Below are positions 50,446 through 57,341 of a stretch of 64,000 nt of DNA, in pieces (position 1 is the stretch's first letter; each line of letters starts with the position of its first letter). The position numbers and the translations under genes were made by a program. The DNA is from RGIG3528 sp963649295 (lineage in GTDB: Bacteria > Bacillota > Clostridia > Lachnospirales > Lachnospiraceae): positions 6,578 through 70,577 of the forward strand of contig CAVJHK010000004.1 in assembly GCA_963649295.1 (NCBI GenBank). Direction: 5' to 3'. Below the pieces are notes generated by a model. It ran no database searches. It was given only the letters and a program-made list of their open reading frames with translations, and was not told the origin of the DNA.

Positions 50446-51585
50446 ATGGTAAAAAAAAATGCGGGGATATATGTACATATCCCCTTTTGTGTTAAAAAAT
50501 GTTTATATTGTGATTTTTTGTCGGGTGTCGGTGATGAAAAGATATTCCGTGAATATACGGATGCAATTGTTCGTGAGATTGAGTCTTACCGGGAACTTGC
50601 CAAAAATTACAAAATATCCACGATTTATTTTGGGGGCGGCACACCGACAGTGCTGCCTATGGTTTATTTTAAAAAAATTGTTGAGAAAATAAAATCATCC
50701 TTTGATACGGATGATGTTACCGAATTTACCGTTGAGGGGAATCCCGGGACAATAACTTTTGATAGGGTTTCGGCATATAAAAGCTTGGGAGTAAACAGGA
50801 TGTCTGTGGGAGTTCAGTCGGCAATCGACAGGGAACTTGCGATGCTTGGCCGTATTCATACCTTTAGGGATTCTGAAGAATGCATAAAAAATATTTATGA
50901 TGCAGGAATTGCGAATGTTTCGGTTGATGTGATGTTTTCTCTTCCGAAGCAAAGTGAAAATGATTGTTTTTATACGCTTGACCGCATTATTTCGCTTAAT
51001 CCGAAGCATATCTCCGCATACAGTCTCATGGTGGAAGAGGGAACGGAATTTTTTGGGCTTTATTCGGAAAAAGGACCGTTTTATAAGGATTTGCCGGATG
51101 AAATTACAGACAGAAAAATGTATTATGGGATCTGTGAAAGGCTTAAAAACGCAGGATTTATGCGATATGAAATTTCTAATTTTGCGCGGGTCGGCTTTGA
51201 AAGCCGTCACAATTCGTCCTATTGGACGGGAACGGAATATTTTGGGCTCGGAGCGGGAGCGTCGTCGCTTATAAAAAACGTAAGATATTCAAATGTAAGA
51301 AATGTCAAAAAATATATCGAAGAGCCTGTGCATCACATAACGGAAGAAATTTTGACCAAAAAAAAGCTTATGTCCGAATATATGATACTGGGGCTTCGTA
51401 TGACACGCGGGATTTCGGTAAGCGGCTTTAAAGAAAAATTCGGTATTTCTCTTGATGAAATTTTTGGTGACGAAATAAATCGATCCGTTAACGAAAAAGC
51501 ACTTGCAAGTGAAGGCGATATACTTAAACTCACGGATTACGGAATCGATGTGAGCAATGTAATATTTGAACGCTTCTGTATTTGA
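50446..51585 (+). CDS. hemW: HemW-like radical SAM protein
   Basis: A 379-residue radical-SAM protein: YVHIPFCVKKCLYCDF supplies the three iron-sulfur cysteines (CxxxCxxC), followed by FGGGTPTVL and SVGVQSAIDREL, and the C-terminal HemW region. The extra cysteine normally found after the CxxxCxxC in coproporphyrinogen dehydrogenases is absent (YCDFLSG), typical of HemW haem chaperones. Neither ATG 50446 nor a TTG overlapping the lepA stop has a clear ribosome site; coupling to lepA is likely. Confidence 0.93.
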   Translation: MVKKNAGIYVHIPFCVKKCLYCDFLSGVGDEKIFREYTDAIVREIESYRELAKNYKISTIYFGGGTPTVLPMVYFKKIVEKIKSSFDTDDVTEFTVEGNPGTITFDRVSAYKSLGVNRMSVGVQSAIDRELAMLGRIHTFRDSEECIKNIYDAGIANVSVDVMFSLPKQSENDCFYTLDRIISLNPKHISAYSLMVEEGTEFFGLYSEKGPFYKDLPDEITDRKMYYGICERLKNAGFMRYEISNFARVGFESRHNSSYWTGTEYFGLGAGASSLIKNVRYSNVRNVKKYIEEPVHHITEEILTKKKLMSEYMILGLRMTRGISVSGFKEKFGISLDEIFGDEINRSVNEKALASEGDILKLTDYGIDVSNVIFERFCI

Positions 51586-51592
51586 TATTTTT

Positions 51593-51637
51593 ATATTTGG
51601 TGCTTTTATATTTGAGGCTTTTACATCTGGTGCTTTA
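51593..51637 (+). repeat. Three tandem 15-bp degenerate repeats
   Basis: Units ATATTTGGTGCTTTT (51593), ATATTTGAGGCTTTT (51608) and ACATCTGGTGCTTTA (51623) follow the hemW stop and run across the stop codon of the convergent small gene. Confidence 0.55.
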
Positions 51638-51797
51638 CGACACTGTATTCGTCCCCGTTTTTGTAATAGGGACACGTTGCACTTTTGTCGGAAATGTATC
51701 TGTAATATTCGTCTTCGTCAAGTTCAACAACACAATAATATTCTTCAAATTCTTCATCATATGCATAATTTGCGCACATATCGCACTGATTGGACAT
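51621..51797 (-). CDS. DUF6472-like small cysteine protein (58 residues)
   Basis: A short minus-strand frame starts MSNQCDMCANYAYDEEFEEY and ends YKNGDEYSVVKHQM. CDMC near the N-terminus and single cysteines at about 22 and 42 suggest a zinc or iron site. The pattern (CxxCANY-YDE, then LDEDE and CPYY) matches a small conserved protein family of Lachnospiraceae known as DUF6472. GGAGG lies 6 nt before the ATG, strong support for translation. A TATAAT on the minus strand at 51839-51844 may be its -10. Function unknown. Confidence 0.8.
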   Translation of the reverse strand: MSNQCDMCANYAYDEEFEEYYCVVELDEDEYYRYISDKSATCPYYKNGDEYSVVKHQM

Positions 51798-52002
51798 GAG
51801 GTGCCTCCGGGGGATTATTTAAATAAAATTTTGAAAGCATTATATATCCATTTTTGCAAATTCGGAAGGGGAATATATATTTTTTAAATGAATTTAAAAA
51901 AGAAAAGAGGACTTAAAGCCCGAAATAATTTTGTTATTCTATAAAATAGGCAATATTGTTTAATTAAAAAAATCTAAACAGAGGGGTTTATTGTTTTTTT
52001 TA

Positions 52003-52011
52003 TGCTATAAT
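52003..52011 (+). promoter_or_regulatory. Extended -10 promoter of the response-regulator gene
   Basis: TGCTATAAT combines an extended TG with a perfect TATAAT, about 36 bp before the ATG; no good -35 is present. The gap 51798-52046 otherwise shows only AT-rich sequence. Confidence 0.6.
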
Positions 52012-52046
52012 CCGAAAACAAGATGTTTTGACAGGGGGCATTTTAT

Positions 52047-52868
52047 ATGAATGTACTTGCGGTTGACGATGAACGGCTGATACTTGAAGATATGAAGGCG
52101 GAACTTCGCAAAATTTTCAAAAATGACGATATAACGGGCTTTGAAGACGGAAACTGTGCGATTGATTACGCAAATGACCTGGCGGCTCACGACGAGACGC
52201 TTGATTTTGCTTTCCTTGATATCAATCTTCGGGGGATGACGGGTATCGAGCTTGCAAAAAAAATAAAAGAAATTCACCATGAGACAAAGATAATATTTTG
52301 TACCGCATACAGCGAATACGCATATGACGCGTTTCGCATGCATGCTGTCGGATATCTTCTTAAGCCTGTTGAGGCAAGGCATATTACGGAAACACTTAAT
52401 GCCTTAAATATCGATTGGAAGAATACCGAAAATACTTTGTCAAAGGATATAAGAGCGCAGACATTCGGGAATTTTGAGCTTTTTGTCGACAATCATATCG
52501 TATCCTTTCAGCGTGAAAAGGCAAAGGAACTTTTTGCATATTTGATTGACAGAAACGGTGCCGCGGTTACAACGGGTGAAATCGTGAGCGTGCTTTGGGA
52601 AGACAGACCGATTGACAAGACAACGCTTAACCAGGCTCATACAATAATCTCAAGTCTCAAAAAAACATTAAAGGAAAACGGCGTCGGAAGCATTATAATA
52701 AAAACCTGGAATCATATTGCGGTTGACACAACAAGAATCAAGTGTGATGTTTATGATTTTTATAAAGGCGACGCAATTGCGATAAATTCGTATCGCGGTG
52801 AATATATGGCTCAGTACAGCTGGGCGGAAATGACAAATGCCGATCTTATGAACAAGGCGCATAAATAA
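52047..52868 (+). CDS. Response regulator with receiver and SARP-like winged-helix domain
   Basis: A 273-residue regulator with an intact receiver (about 1-118; VDDE acidic pair, phospho-acceptor Asp in FLDINLRGMTG, Thr in FCTAYSEYAY and Lys in LLKPVE) and a C-terminal OmpR/SARP-type DNA-binding domain (about 135-225) with a short helical tail. Receiver-SARP regulators are common in clostridia but poorly studied. No histidine kinase gene lies nearby. CAGGGGG is the ribosome site. A second receiver gene follows. Confidence 0.9.
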   Translation: MNVLAVDDERLILEDMKAELRKIFKNDDITGFEDGNCAIDYANDLAAHDETLDFAFLDINLRGMTGIELAKKIKEIHHETKIIFCTAYSEYAYDAFRMHAVGYLLKPVEARHITETLNALNIDWKNTENTLSKDIRAQTFGNFELFVDNHIVSFQREKAKELFAYLIDRNGAAVTTGEIVSVLWEDRPIDKTTLNQAHTIISSLKKTLKENGVGSIIIKTWNHIAVDTTRIKCDVYDFYKGDAIAINSYRGEYMAQYSWAEMTNADLMNKAHK

Positions 52869-52936
52869 ATCATCGCGAAAATGGTGTACTTTTGTTGTAC
52901 AAGGTGATGTAAAATATGACCTGTTATTAAAAGTAA

Positions 52937-52958
52937 CATGCCTTAAGATATCGGCATG
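52937..52958 (+). other. Hairpin in the leader of the degenerate receiver gene
   Basis: CATGCC and GGCATG pair around a 10-nt loop just before the possible ATG at 52960; a second small stem TGTAC/GTACA occurs near 52890. Confidence 0.3.
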
Positions 52959-52983
52959 CATGAAAGGGAAGAGGACAGGAAAT

Positions 52984-53328
52984 TTGGTAATACTTCTTGT
53001 ACAAAACAATAAAAAAGAGCTTAAGAGCCTTGTGAATAACGTACAGGAAGTTTTTCCGGGAGGTACGGTTGTCGCCTTTGACAGCCCGCAAAAGGCGCTC
53101 AGCTATGCGGATACGGCAAATATCGATATTTGTTTTGCGGATGTCGAAATGAAAACGGGAAACGGATTTGTTCTTACCGAGGAACTCCGAAACCGGAACA
53201 AAAACATTTGTGTAAATCTCATGGCAAACAATACGGATTATGCAATTGATGCATGGCGTCATCATATAAACGACTATATTTTAAAACCGATTACGACAGA
53301 CTCGATAAGGCATACAATAAGCAAATAA
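52984..53328 (+). CDS. Degenerate stand-alone receiver domain protein
   Basis: About 114 residues of receiver fold and nothing else. Compared with the preceding regulator, the Mg-binding acidic pair is Gln-Asn (LLVQNN), the Thr/Ser switch residue is Ala (LMANNTDYA), while the acceptor Asp (FADVEM) and Lys (ILKPI) are kept. It probably cannot be phosphorylated normally. The TTG at 52984, with AGAGGACAGGA before it, fits the receiver N-terminus best; the ATG at 52960 adds 8 residues without a ribosome site. It may bind or modulate the upstream regulator. Confidence 0.75.
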   Translation: MVILLVQNNKKELKSLVNNVQEVFPGGTVVAFDSPQKALSYADTANIDICFADVEMKTGNGFVLTEELRNRNKNICVNLMANNTDYAIDAWRHHINDYILKPITTDSIRHTISK

Positions 53329-53340
53329 AATGTTTTTTTT

Positions 53341-53372
53341 AAGGGGAACGGCATTGACGGTTCCTTTTTTTT
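53341..53372 (+). terminator. Terminator after the receiver gene
   Basis: AAGGGGAAC and GTTCCTTTT pair with two G-U pairs around a 10-nt loop, followed by T. Confidence 0.65.
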
Positions 53373-53399
53373 GACTTATACTTTAAACATGCGGATAAT
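53371..53399 (+). promoter_or_regulatory. Promoter of the alpha/beta hydrolase gene
   Basis: TTGACT (53371-53376) overlaps the tail of the terminator; GATAAT (53394-53399) follows after 17 nt. Confidence 0.55.
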
Positions 53400-53447
53400 C
53401 CGCGTGACAGGTGACTTTTGGCATTTTTTACGGAAGGGAAAAATAAT

Positions 53448-54359
53448 ATGGGACATTCGGTTAAAACGATAGAAAGACCCGTTGATTATAAATTACAGCT
53501 TCATATTTTTGAGACAGATGAGGATTACGCCCGCGGCAGTATCCTTATTCTTCACGGGATGGCAGAGCATTATGAGCGTTATTTCGGATTTATCGATGCG
53601 CTTAACAATGCGGGATATGATATTTATATTTACAATCACAGAGGGCACGGAGCAGATTTAAAGGAAAACGAGCTTGGATTTTTTGCAAATAAAAACGGTG
53701 ATGAGGTTGTAATAGAAGATGCTGTTGCCGTAATGAAATATGTATACGTAAACAAGAGGAGCGAGAGATGTGCGATTTTCGGTCACAGCATGGGCTCACT
53801 TATCGCACGCAACGTAATTCAGAGATTTGACAAAATGGACTGCGCTTTGATTTGCGGTACCGGTTTTATGAGTGATTTGATATGTAAGACCGGCATGTTT
53901 GTTTCAAATGTGATTTCGTTCTTTTTTGGACCCGAGCACAAGTCTCCTTTAATGAAAAAGCTTACGTTCAGCAAGGACTATAAGAAAAATTGCATACGCA
54001 CATCAAATGACTGGCTTACAAAAGACGAAAAAATTGTAGATGCCTACAATAATGATCCTTATTGCGGATTTTTGTGCTCATCGAGTTTTTATCATGATTT
54101 GATTTCGATTACCTACAAGGCTTGCCACAATATCGAAAAAACAAGACATGATATGCCGATTTTTATCGCAAGCGGTGCGGAAGATCCGGTAGGCGCGTTC
54201 GGAAAAGGAATAAAGCAGCTTTACAACAAATATAAAGAAATCGGATTTACATCTGTTTCAATGAAGCTTTATGATACGGACCGTCATGAGCTTTTGAATG
54301 AGACGGATAAGGATAAGGTGATTTCCGATTTCATCAAATTTTTTGAAACAAATCTTTGA
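53448..54359 (+). CDS. Alpha/beta hydrolase, monoacylglycerol-lipase-like
   Basis: A 303-residue hydrolase of the Hydrolase_4 group. HGMAEHYERY is the oxyanion region, GHSMGS carries the nucleophilic Ser, GAEDPVG the Asp and DRHELLNE the His. Family members hydrolyse monoglycerides or other esters, or detoxify lysophospholipids. The ATG at 53448 with GGAAGGG upstream is preferred to an earlier TTG. The gene has its own promoter and terminator. Confidence 0.9.
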   Translation: MGHSVKTIERPVDYKLQLHIFETDEDYARGSILILHGMAEHYERYFGFIDALNNAGYDIYIYNHRGHGADLKENELGFFANKNGDEVVIEDAVAVMKYVYVNKRSERCAIFGHSMGSLIARNVIQRFDKMDCALICGTGFMSDLICKTGMFVSNVISFFFGPEHKSPLMKKLTFSKDYKKNCIRTSNDWLTKDEKIVDAYNNDPYCGFLCSSSFYHDLISITYKACHNIEKTRHDMPIFIASGAEDPVGAFGKGIKQLYNKYKEIGFTSVSMKLYDTDRHELLNETDKDKVISDFIKFFETNL

Positions 54360-54369
54360 TTGCAAACAA

Positions 54370-54396
54370 AAAAGGATCCTTAAAAAAGATCCTTTT
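54370..54396. terminator. Terminator between convergent genes
   Basis: AAAAGGATC and GATCCTTTT form a 9-bp stem; A and T runs on the two sides allow function in both directions. Confidence 0.75.
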
Positions 54397-54411
54397 ATTT
54401 CTTTTGAAAAT

Positions 54412-55572
54412 TTATTGTAAAAGATTTGACTCTCTCTTCGGAGGCTTCGGACCCATAAACGAATAAAAATAGGTTTTGAGCATTCCGTTGTATATCTTTC
54501 GGTTTTTGTCGGGGGTGCGGTTTATGTATTTTACGGCATCCTCGTAGCTTGTGATCATAAACATAGACCAGGAGTCGAGAGATGCAAATTTTTCACCGAT
54601 TGTGCCATAAAGTGCTGGCAGGGCACTTTTTTCAGTAAGGCGCTCGCCATATGGCGGATTGGTAATTATAAAGCCGTATTTTTTGGGATTACTGAGCGCT
54701 TTTACGTCACGTACCTGAAAATGGATATAATTTTCGACGCCGGCATCGATCGCATTTTGGCGTGCGGCTTTTATTGCTTCACCATCGATGTCATAGCCCT
54801 GGATATTCATTTTTATATCCGGAATTATTTTTGAATTTGCTTCATTTATCGCATCATACCAGACTTTTTTGGGAACGAGAGAGATCCAAGTCTCCGCTTC
54901 AAATTCACGATTCATTCCGGGCGCGATATTTGCGCCGATTAATGCCGCTTCAATCGGAATGGTGCCGCTTCCGCAAAAAGGATCGACAAGTATCCTGTCG
55001 GCTTTCCAGGGGGTGAGCATGATGAGTGCGGCCGCAAGAGTTTCTTCGATCGGCGCCGCAACTTTCATTTTGCGGTATCCACGCTTGTGAAGCGATTCAC
55101 CCGTGGTATCGATTCCGATGGTTACTTCGTCTTTTAAAATAGACACGCGAAGCGGAAAACGTGCTCCGGTTTCGGGAAATTTTTCCACATTATAGCGCGT
55201 CTGCATCCTGGTTACCATCGCTTTTTTGATTATGCGCTGGATGTCGGAAGGAGAAAAGAGCTTGCTTTTTACGGAATTTGCTTTTGTTACCCAAAATGCC
55301 GCATCGGCGGGCAGATAATTTTCCCAGGGGATATTTTTTGTTCCGCAAAACAGGTCTTCAAAGGTTTCAGCATGAAAAGAGCCGACTTTCAACAAAACTC
55401 TTTCGGCGGTGCGCAAAAAAATGTTCGCTCTTGCGAAGGCGCTTATGTCACCCGAAAAGGTTACTTTTCCGTCTTCGACGGATACGATCTCATATCCGAG
55501 ATCCGATATTTCTTTTTTTAATACGGCCTCAAGTCCGAAATGGACCGGGCAAATAAATTCAAATTTTTCCAT
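54412..55572 (-). CDS. RlmL-like THUMP-domain RNA methyltransferase
   Basis: A 386-residue class I methyltransferase: N-terminal ferredoxin-like/THUMP region (about 1-155), AdoMet motif VDPFCGSGTIPIEAA near residue 192 and the target-base motif NPPYGERL near 305. It resembles RlmL/YpsC enzymes that methylate a guanine in 23S rRNA. The natural start MEKFEFICPVHFGLEA is at 55572. No ribosome site precedes it, and a strong promoter ends 7 nt before the ATG, so the mRNA is probably leaderless. A TTG at 55608 would lie in the -35. Confidence 0.92.
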   Translation of the reverse strand: MEKFEFICPVHFGLEAVLKKEISDLGYEIVSVEDGKVTFSGDISAFARANIFLRTAERVLLKVGSFHAETFEDLFCGTKNIPWENYLPADAAFWVTKANSVKSKLFSPSDIQRIIKKAMVTRMQTRYNVEKFPETGARFPLRVSILKDEVTIGIDTTGESLHKRGYRKMKVAAPIEETLAAALIMLTPWKADRILVDPFCGSGTIPIEAALIGANIAPGMNREFEAETWISLVPKKVWYDAINEANSKIIPDIKMNIQGYDIDGEAIKAARQNAIDAGVENYIHFQVRDVKALSNPKKYGFIITNPPYGERLTEKSALPALYGTIGEKFASLDSWSMFMITSYEDAVKYINRTPDKNRKIYNGMLKTYFYSFMGPKPPKRESNLLQ

Positions 55573-55579
55573 ATTTCGG

Positions 55580-55608
55580 ATTCTATATTGTATGAAATAA
55601 AAAGTCAA
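55580..55608 (-). promoter_or_regulatory. Promoter of the RlmL-like gene, placing +1 at the start codon
   Basis: Minus-strand TTGACT (55603-55608) and TAGAAT (55580-55585) with a 17-nt spacer. Only 7 nt separate the -10 from the ATG. Confidence 0.7.
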
Positions 55609-55690
55609 GGGAGAGTTTTTTTAAGAGAAGGCCTGTAGGGGAGCTACACGGTAAGTAGGATATTGCTCATGTTTATGAAAGGATTTTTAT

Positions 55691-56272
55691 ATGAAAAAAA
55701 TAATTTTTGCAACGGGAAACAAGGATAAAATGCGTGAAATTCGAGAGATTTTCGGGGATGAATTTGAAATAATTTCGATGAAGGAAGCGGGCGTAAATAC
55801 AGAACCCGAAGAAAACGGCACGACTTTTGCGGAAAATGCGCTTATAAAAGCAAAAGCTGTTGCGGAAATTACCGGCTTGCTTACGCTTGCGGACGATTCG
55901 GGACTTGAGATAGATGCGATGCAGGGCGCGCCGGGAATTTATTCCGCAAGGTTTTTGGGGCATGATACGGATTATTTATACAAAAATAAATATATTTTGG
56001 ATAAATTAAAGGATGTCCCGGATCAGGAGCGCACGGCAAGATATGCTTGCGCAATCGCCGCAGTTTGGCCGGACGGCACTTACAAAACGGTTACGGAATA
56101 TTTTGAGGGAAAAATCGCATATGTACCTGCCGGAAACGGAGGCTTCGGTTACGATCCGATTTTCTTTGTGCCGGAATACAATAAAACCGCCGCAGAGATG
56201 GACATAGCAGAAAAAAATGCGGTAAGCCACAGAGGAAAGGCACTCAGAGCAATCAAAAAATATCTTGTTTAG
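55691..56272 (+). CDS. RdgB/HAM1-family non-canonical purine NTP pyrophosphatase
   Basis: The 193-residue enzyme shows IFATGNKDKMREI at the start, LADDSGLEIDAM with the catalytic Asp residues, and GGFGYDPIFFVPE and SHRGKALRA at the end. It hydrolyses dITP, ITP and XTP to monophosphates, keeping damaged purines out of DNA. GAAAGGA precedes the ATG. It is followed 27 bp later by a glycosyltransferase gene. Confidence 0.96.
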   Translation: MKKIIFATGNKDKMREIREIFGDEFEIISMKEAGVNTEPEENGTTFAENALIKAKAVAEITGLLTLADDSGLEIDAMQGAPGIYSARFLGHDTDYLYKNKYILDKLKDVPDQERTARYACAIAAVWPDGTYKTVTEYFEGKIAYVPAGNGGFGYDPIFFVPEYNKTAAEMDIAEKNAVSHRGKALRAIKKYLV

Positions 56273-56299
56273 AGAGCCTATGGGAAATAAGGAGACACC

Positions 56300-57214
56300 A
56301 TGTATACAATAAGTGTTTGCATGATTGTTAAAAACGAAGAAAAAAATTTAAGGAACTGTCTTACACCGTTAAAGCAAATTGCTGACGAAATAATTATTGT
56401 GGATACCGGTTCAACCGACCGCACAAAGGAAATTGCGCGTGACTTTACGGATAAGATTTATGATTTTGAGTGGACTTATGATTTTGCGGCAGCAAGAAAT
56501 TTTGCATTTTCATGTGCCACTTCCGATTATATATATTCTGCGGATGCGGATGAGGTAATTGACCAAGGAAACATGAAATTTTTTCAGAGATTAAAAAAGT
56601 GCCTGATCCCGGACATCGAAATAATTACGATGATTTATGTGAATCCCGAGGACATAAATATGGCATACAACAATTTGCGGGAGAGAAGACCAAAGCTTTT
56701 TAAGCGCCTTCGGACTTTCACATGGATAGACGAAATTCATGAAACCGTAAGACTTGATCCCGTTGTTTATGATTCGGATATCGAAATTATTCATAAGCCG
56801 CACGAAAATCATTCAAGTCGTGATTTTCATGCATTTAAAAAAATTCTTACAGAGCGCGGAGATATGTCGGAAAGACTATGGTCAATGTACGCAAAGGAAC
56901 TTTTTTTTAACGGAAATAAAGAGGATTTTTGGTTTGCAAAGCCGTATTTTGAAAAGAGAGTCACGACGAGCGAAGAATTTTCGTCGCTTGAAGCAATGTG
57001 CGTTGTTGTGAGAAGCTGGGCAGAAAACGATTACTTTGATGAAGTGAGTGCATTTTTACCTGAACTTGAATTATTTAAAACGGTTCCTGCGGAAATAGAT
57101 TATTCGCTTGGGCGGATTTTTGAAAAACAGGGGGATATGGATGCGGCACAAAAATATTTTGATAAGTCAAAAACCGATGAAAGCTTTGTTTGCGTAAAAT
57201 ATAAGGCTTTGTGA
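56300..57214 (+). CDS. Family 2 glycosyltransferase
   Basis: A 304-residue protein: the GT-A domain (about 1-220) opens SVCMIVKNEEKNLRNCL, has IVDTGSTDRT and the DxD-type motif SADADEV, and carries the WIDEIHE motif seen in the SunS/beta-4-glucosyltransferase-like subgroup. The C-terminal part (about 225-304) is helical and TPR-like. No membrane helix is present, so it is cytoplasmic. It could modify a peptide, protein or lipid; no acceptor gene is close. GGAGACACC precedes the ATG. Confidence 0.9.
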   Translation: MYTISVCMIVKNEEKNLRNCLTPLKQIADEIIIVDTGSTDRTKEIARDFTDKIYDFEWTYDFAAARNFAFSCATSDYIYSADADEVIDQGNMKFFQRLKKCLIPDIEIITMIYVNPEDINMAYNNLRERRPKLFKRLRTFTWIDEIHETVRLDPVVYDSDIEIIHKPHENHSSRDFHAFKKILTERGDMSERLWSMYAKELFFNGNKEDFWFAKPYFEKRVTTSEEFSSLEAMCVVVRSWAENDYFDEVSAFLPELELFKTVPAEIDYSLGRIFEKQGDMDAAQKYFDKSKTDESFVCVKYKAL

Positions 57215-57279
57215 GACACTTTGGTTACTGTGGCCATGTATAAAAGTTTATTCTTTGTTTATGTGAAGGACACAAAAAA

Positions 57280-57308
57280 TTGACATAAAATGTATACGAT
57301 GATAAAAT
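57280..57308 (+). promoter_or_regulatory. Promoter of the ftsH operon
   Basis: TTGACA (57280-57285) and TAAAAT (57303-57308), 17-nt spacer, about 34 bp before the ATG. Confidence 0.75.
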
Positions 57309-57331
57309 CAAAAACCAAATGAACATCGTAT
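57294..57331 (+). promoter_or_regulatory. Inverted repeat spanning the ftsH -10 and leader
   Basis: ATACGATG (57294-57301) and CATCGTAT (57324-57331) are perfect inverted arms with a 22-nt spacer that contains the -10. The right arm ends directly before the GGAGG ribosome site. Confidence 0.4.
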
Positions 57332-57341
57332 CGGAGGAACA

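Noticed and set aside
51593..51637. CRISPR-like short repeats
   Set aside because: Adjacent 15-bp units without spacers or cas genes cannot be a CRISPR array.
57291..57297. TGTATAC in the ftsH promoter, like the GntR sites
   Set aside because: A 7-nt match without a second half in the right spacing is likely chance in AT-rich DNA.
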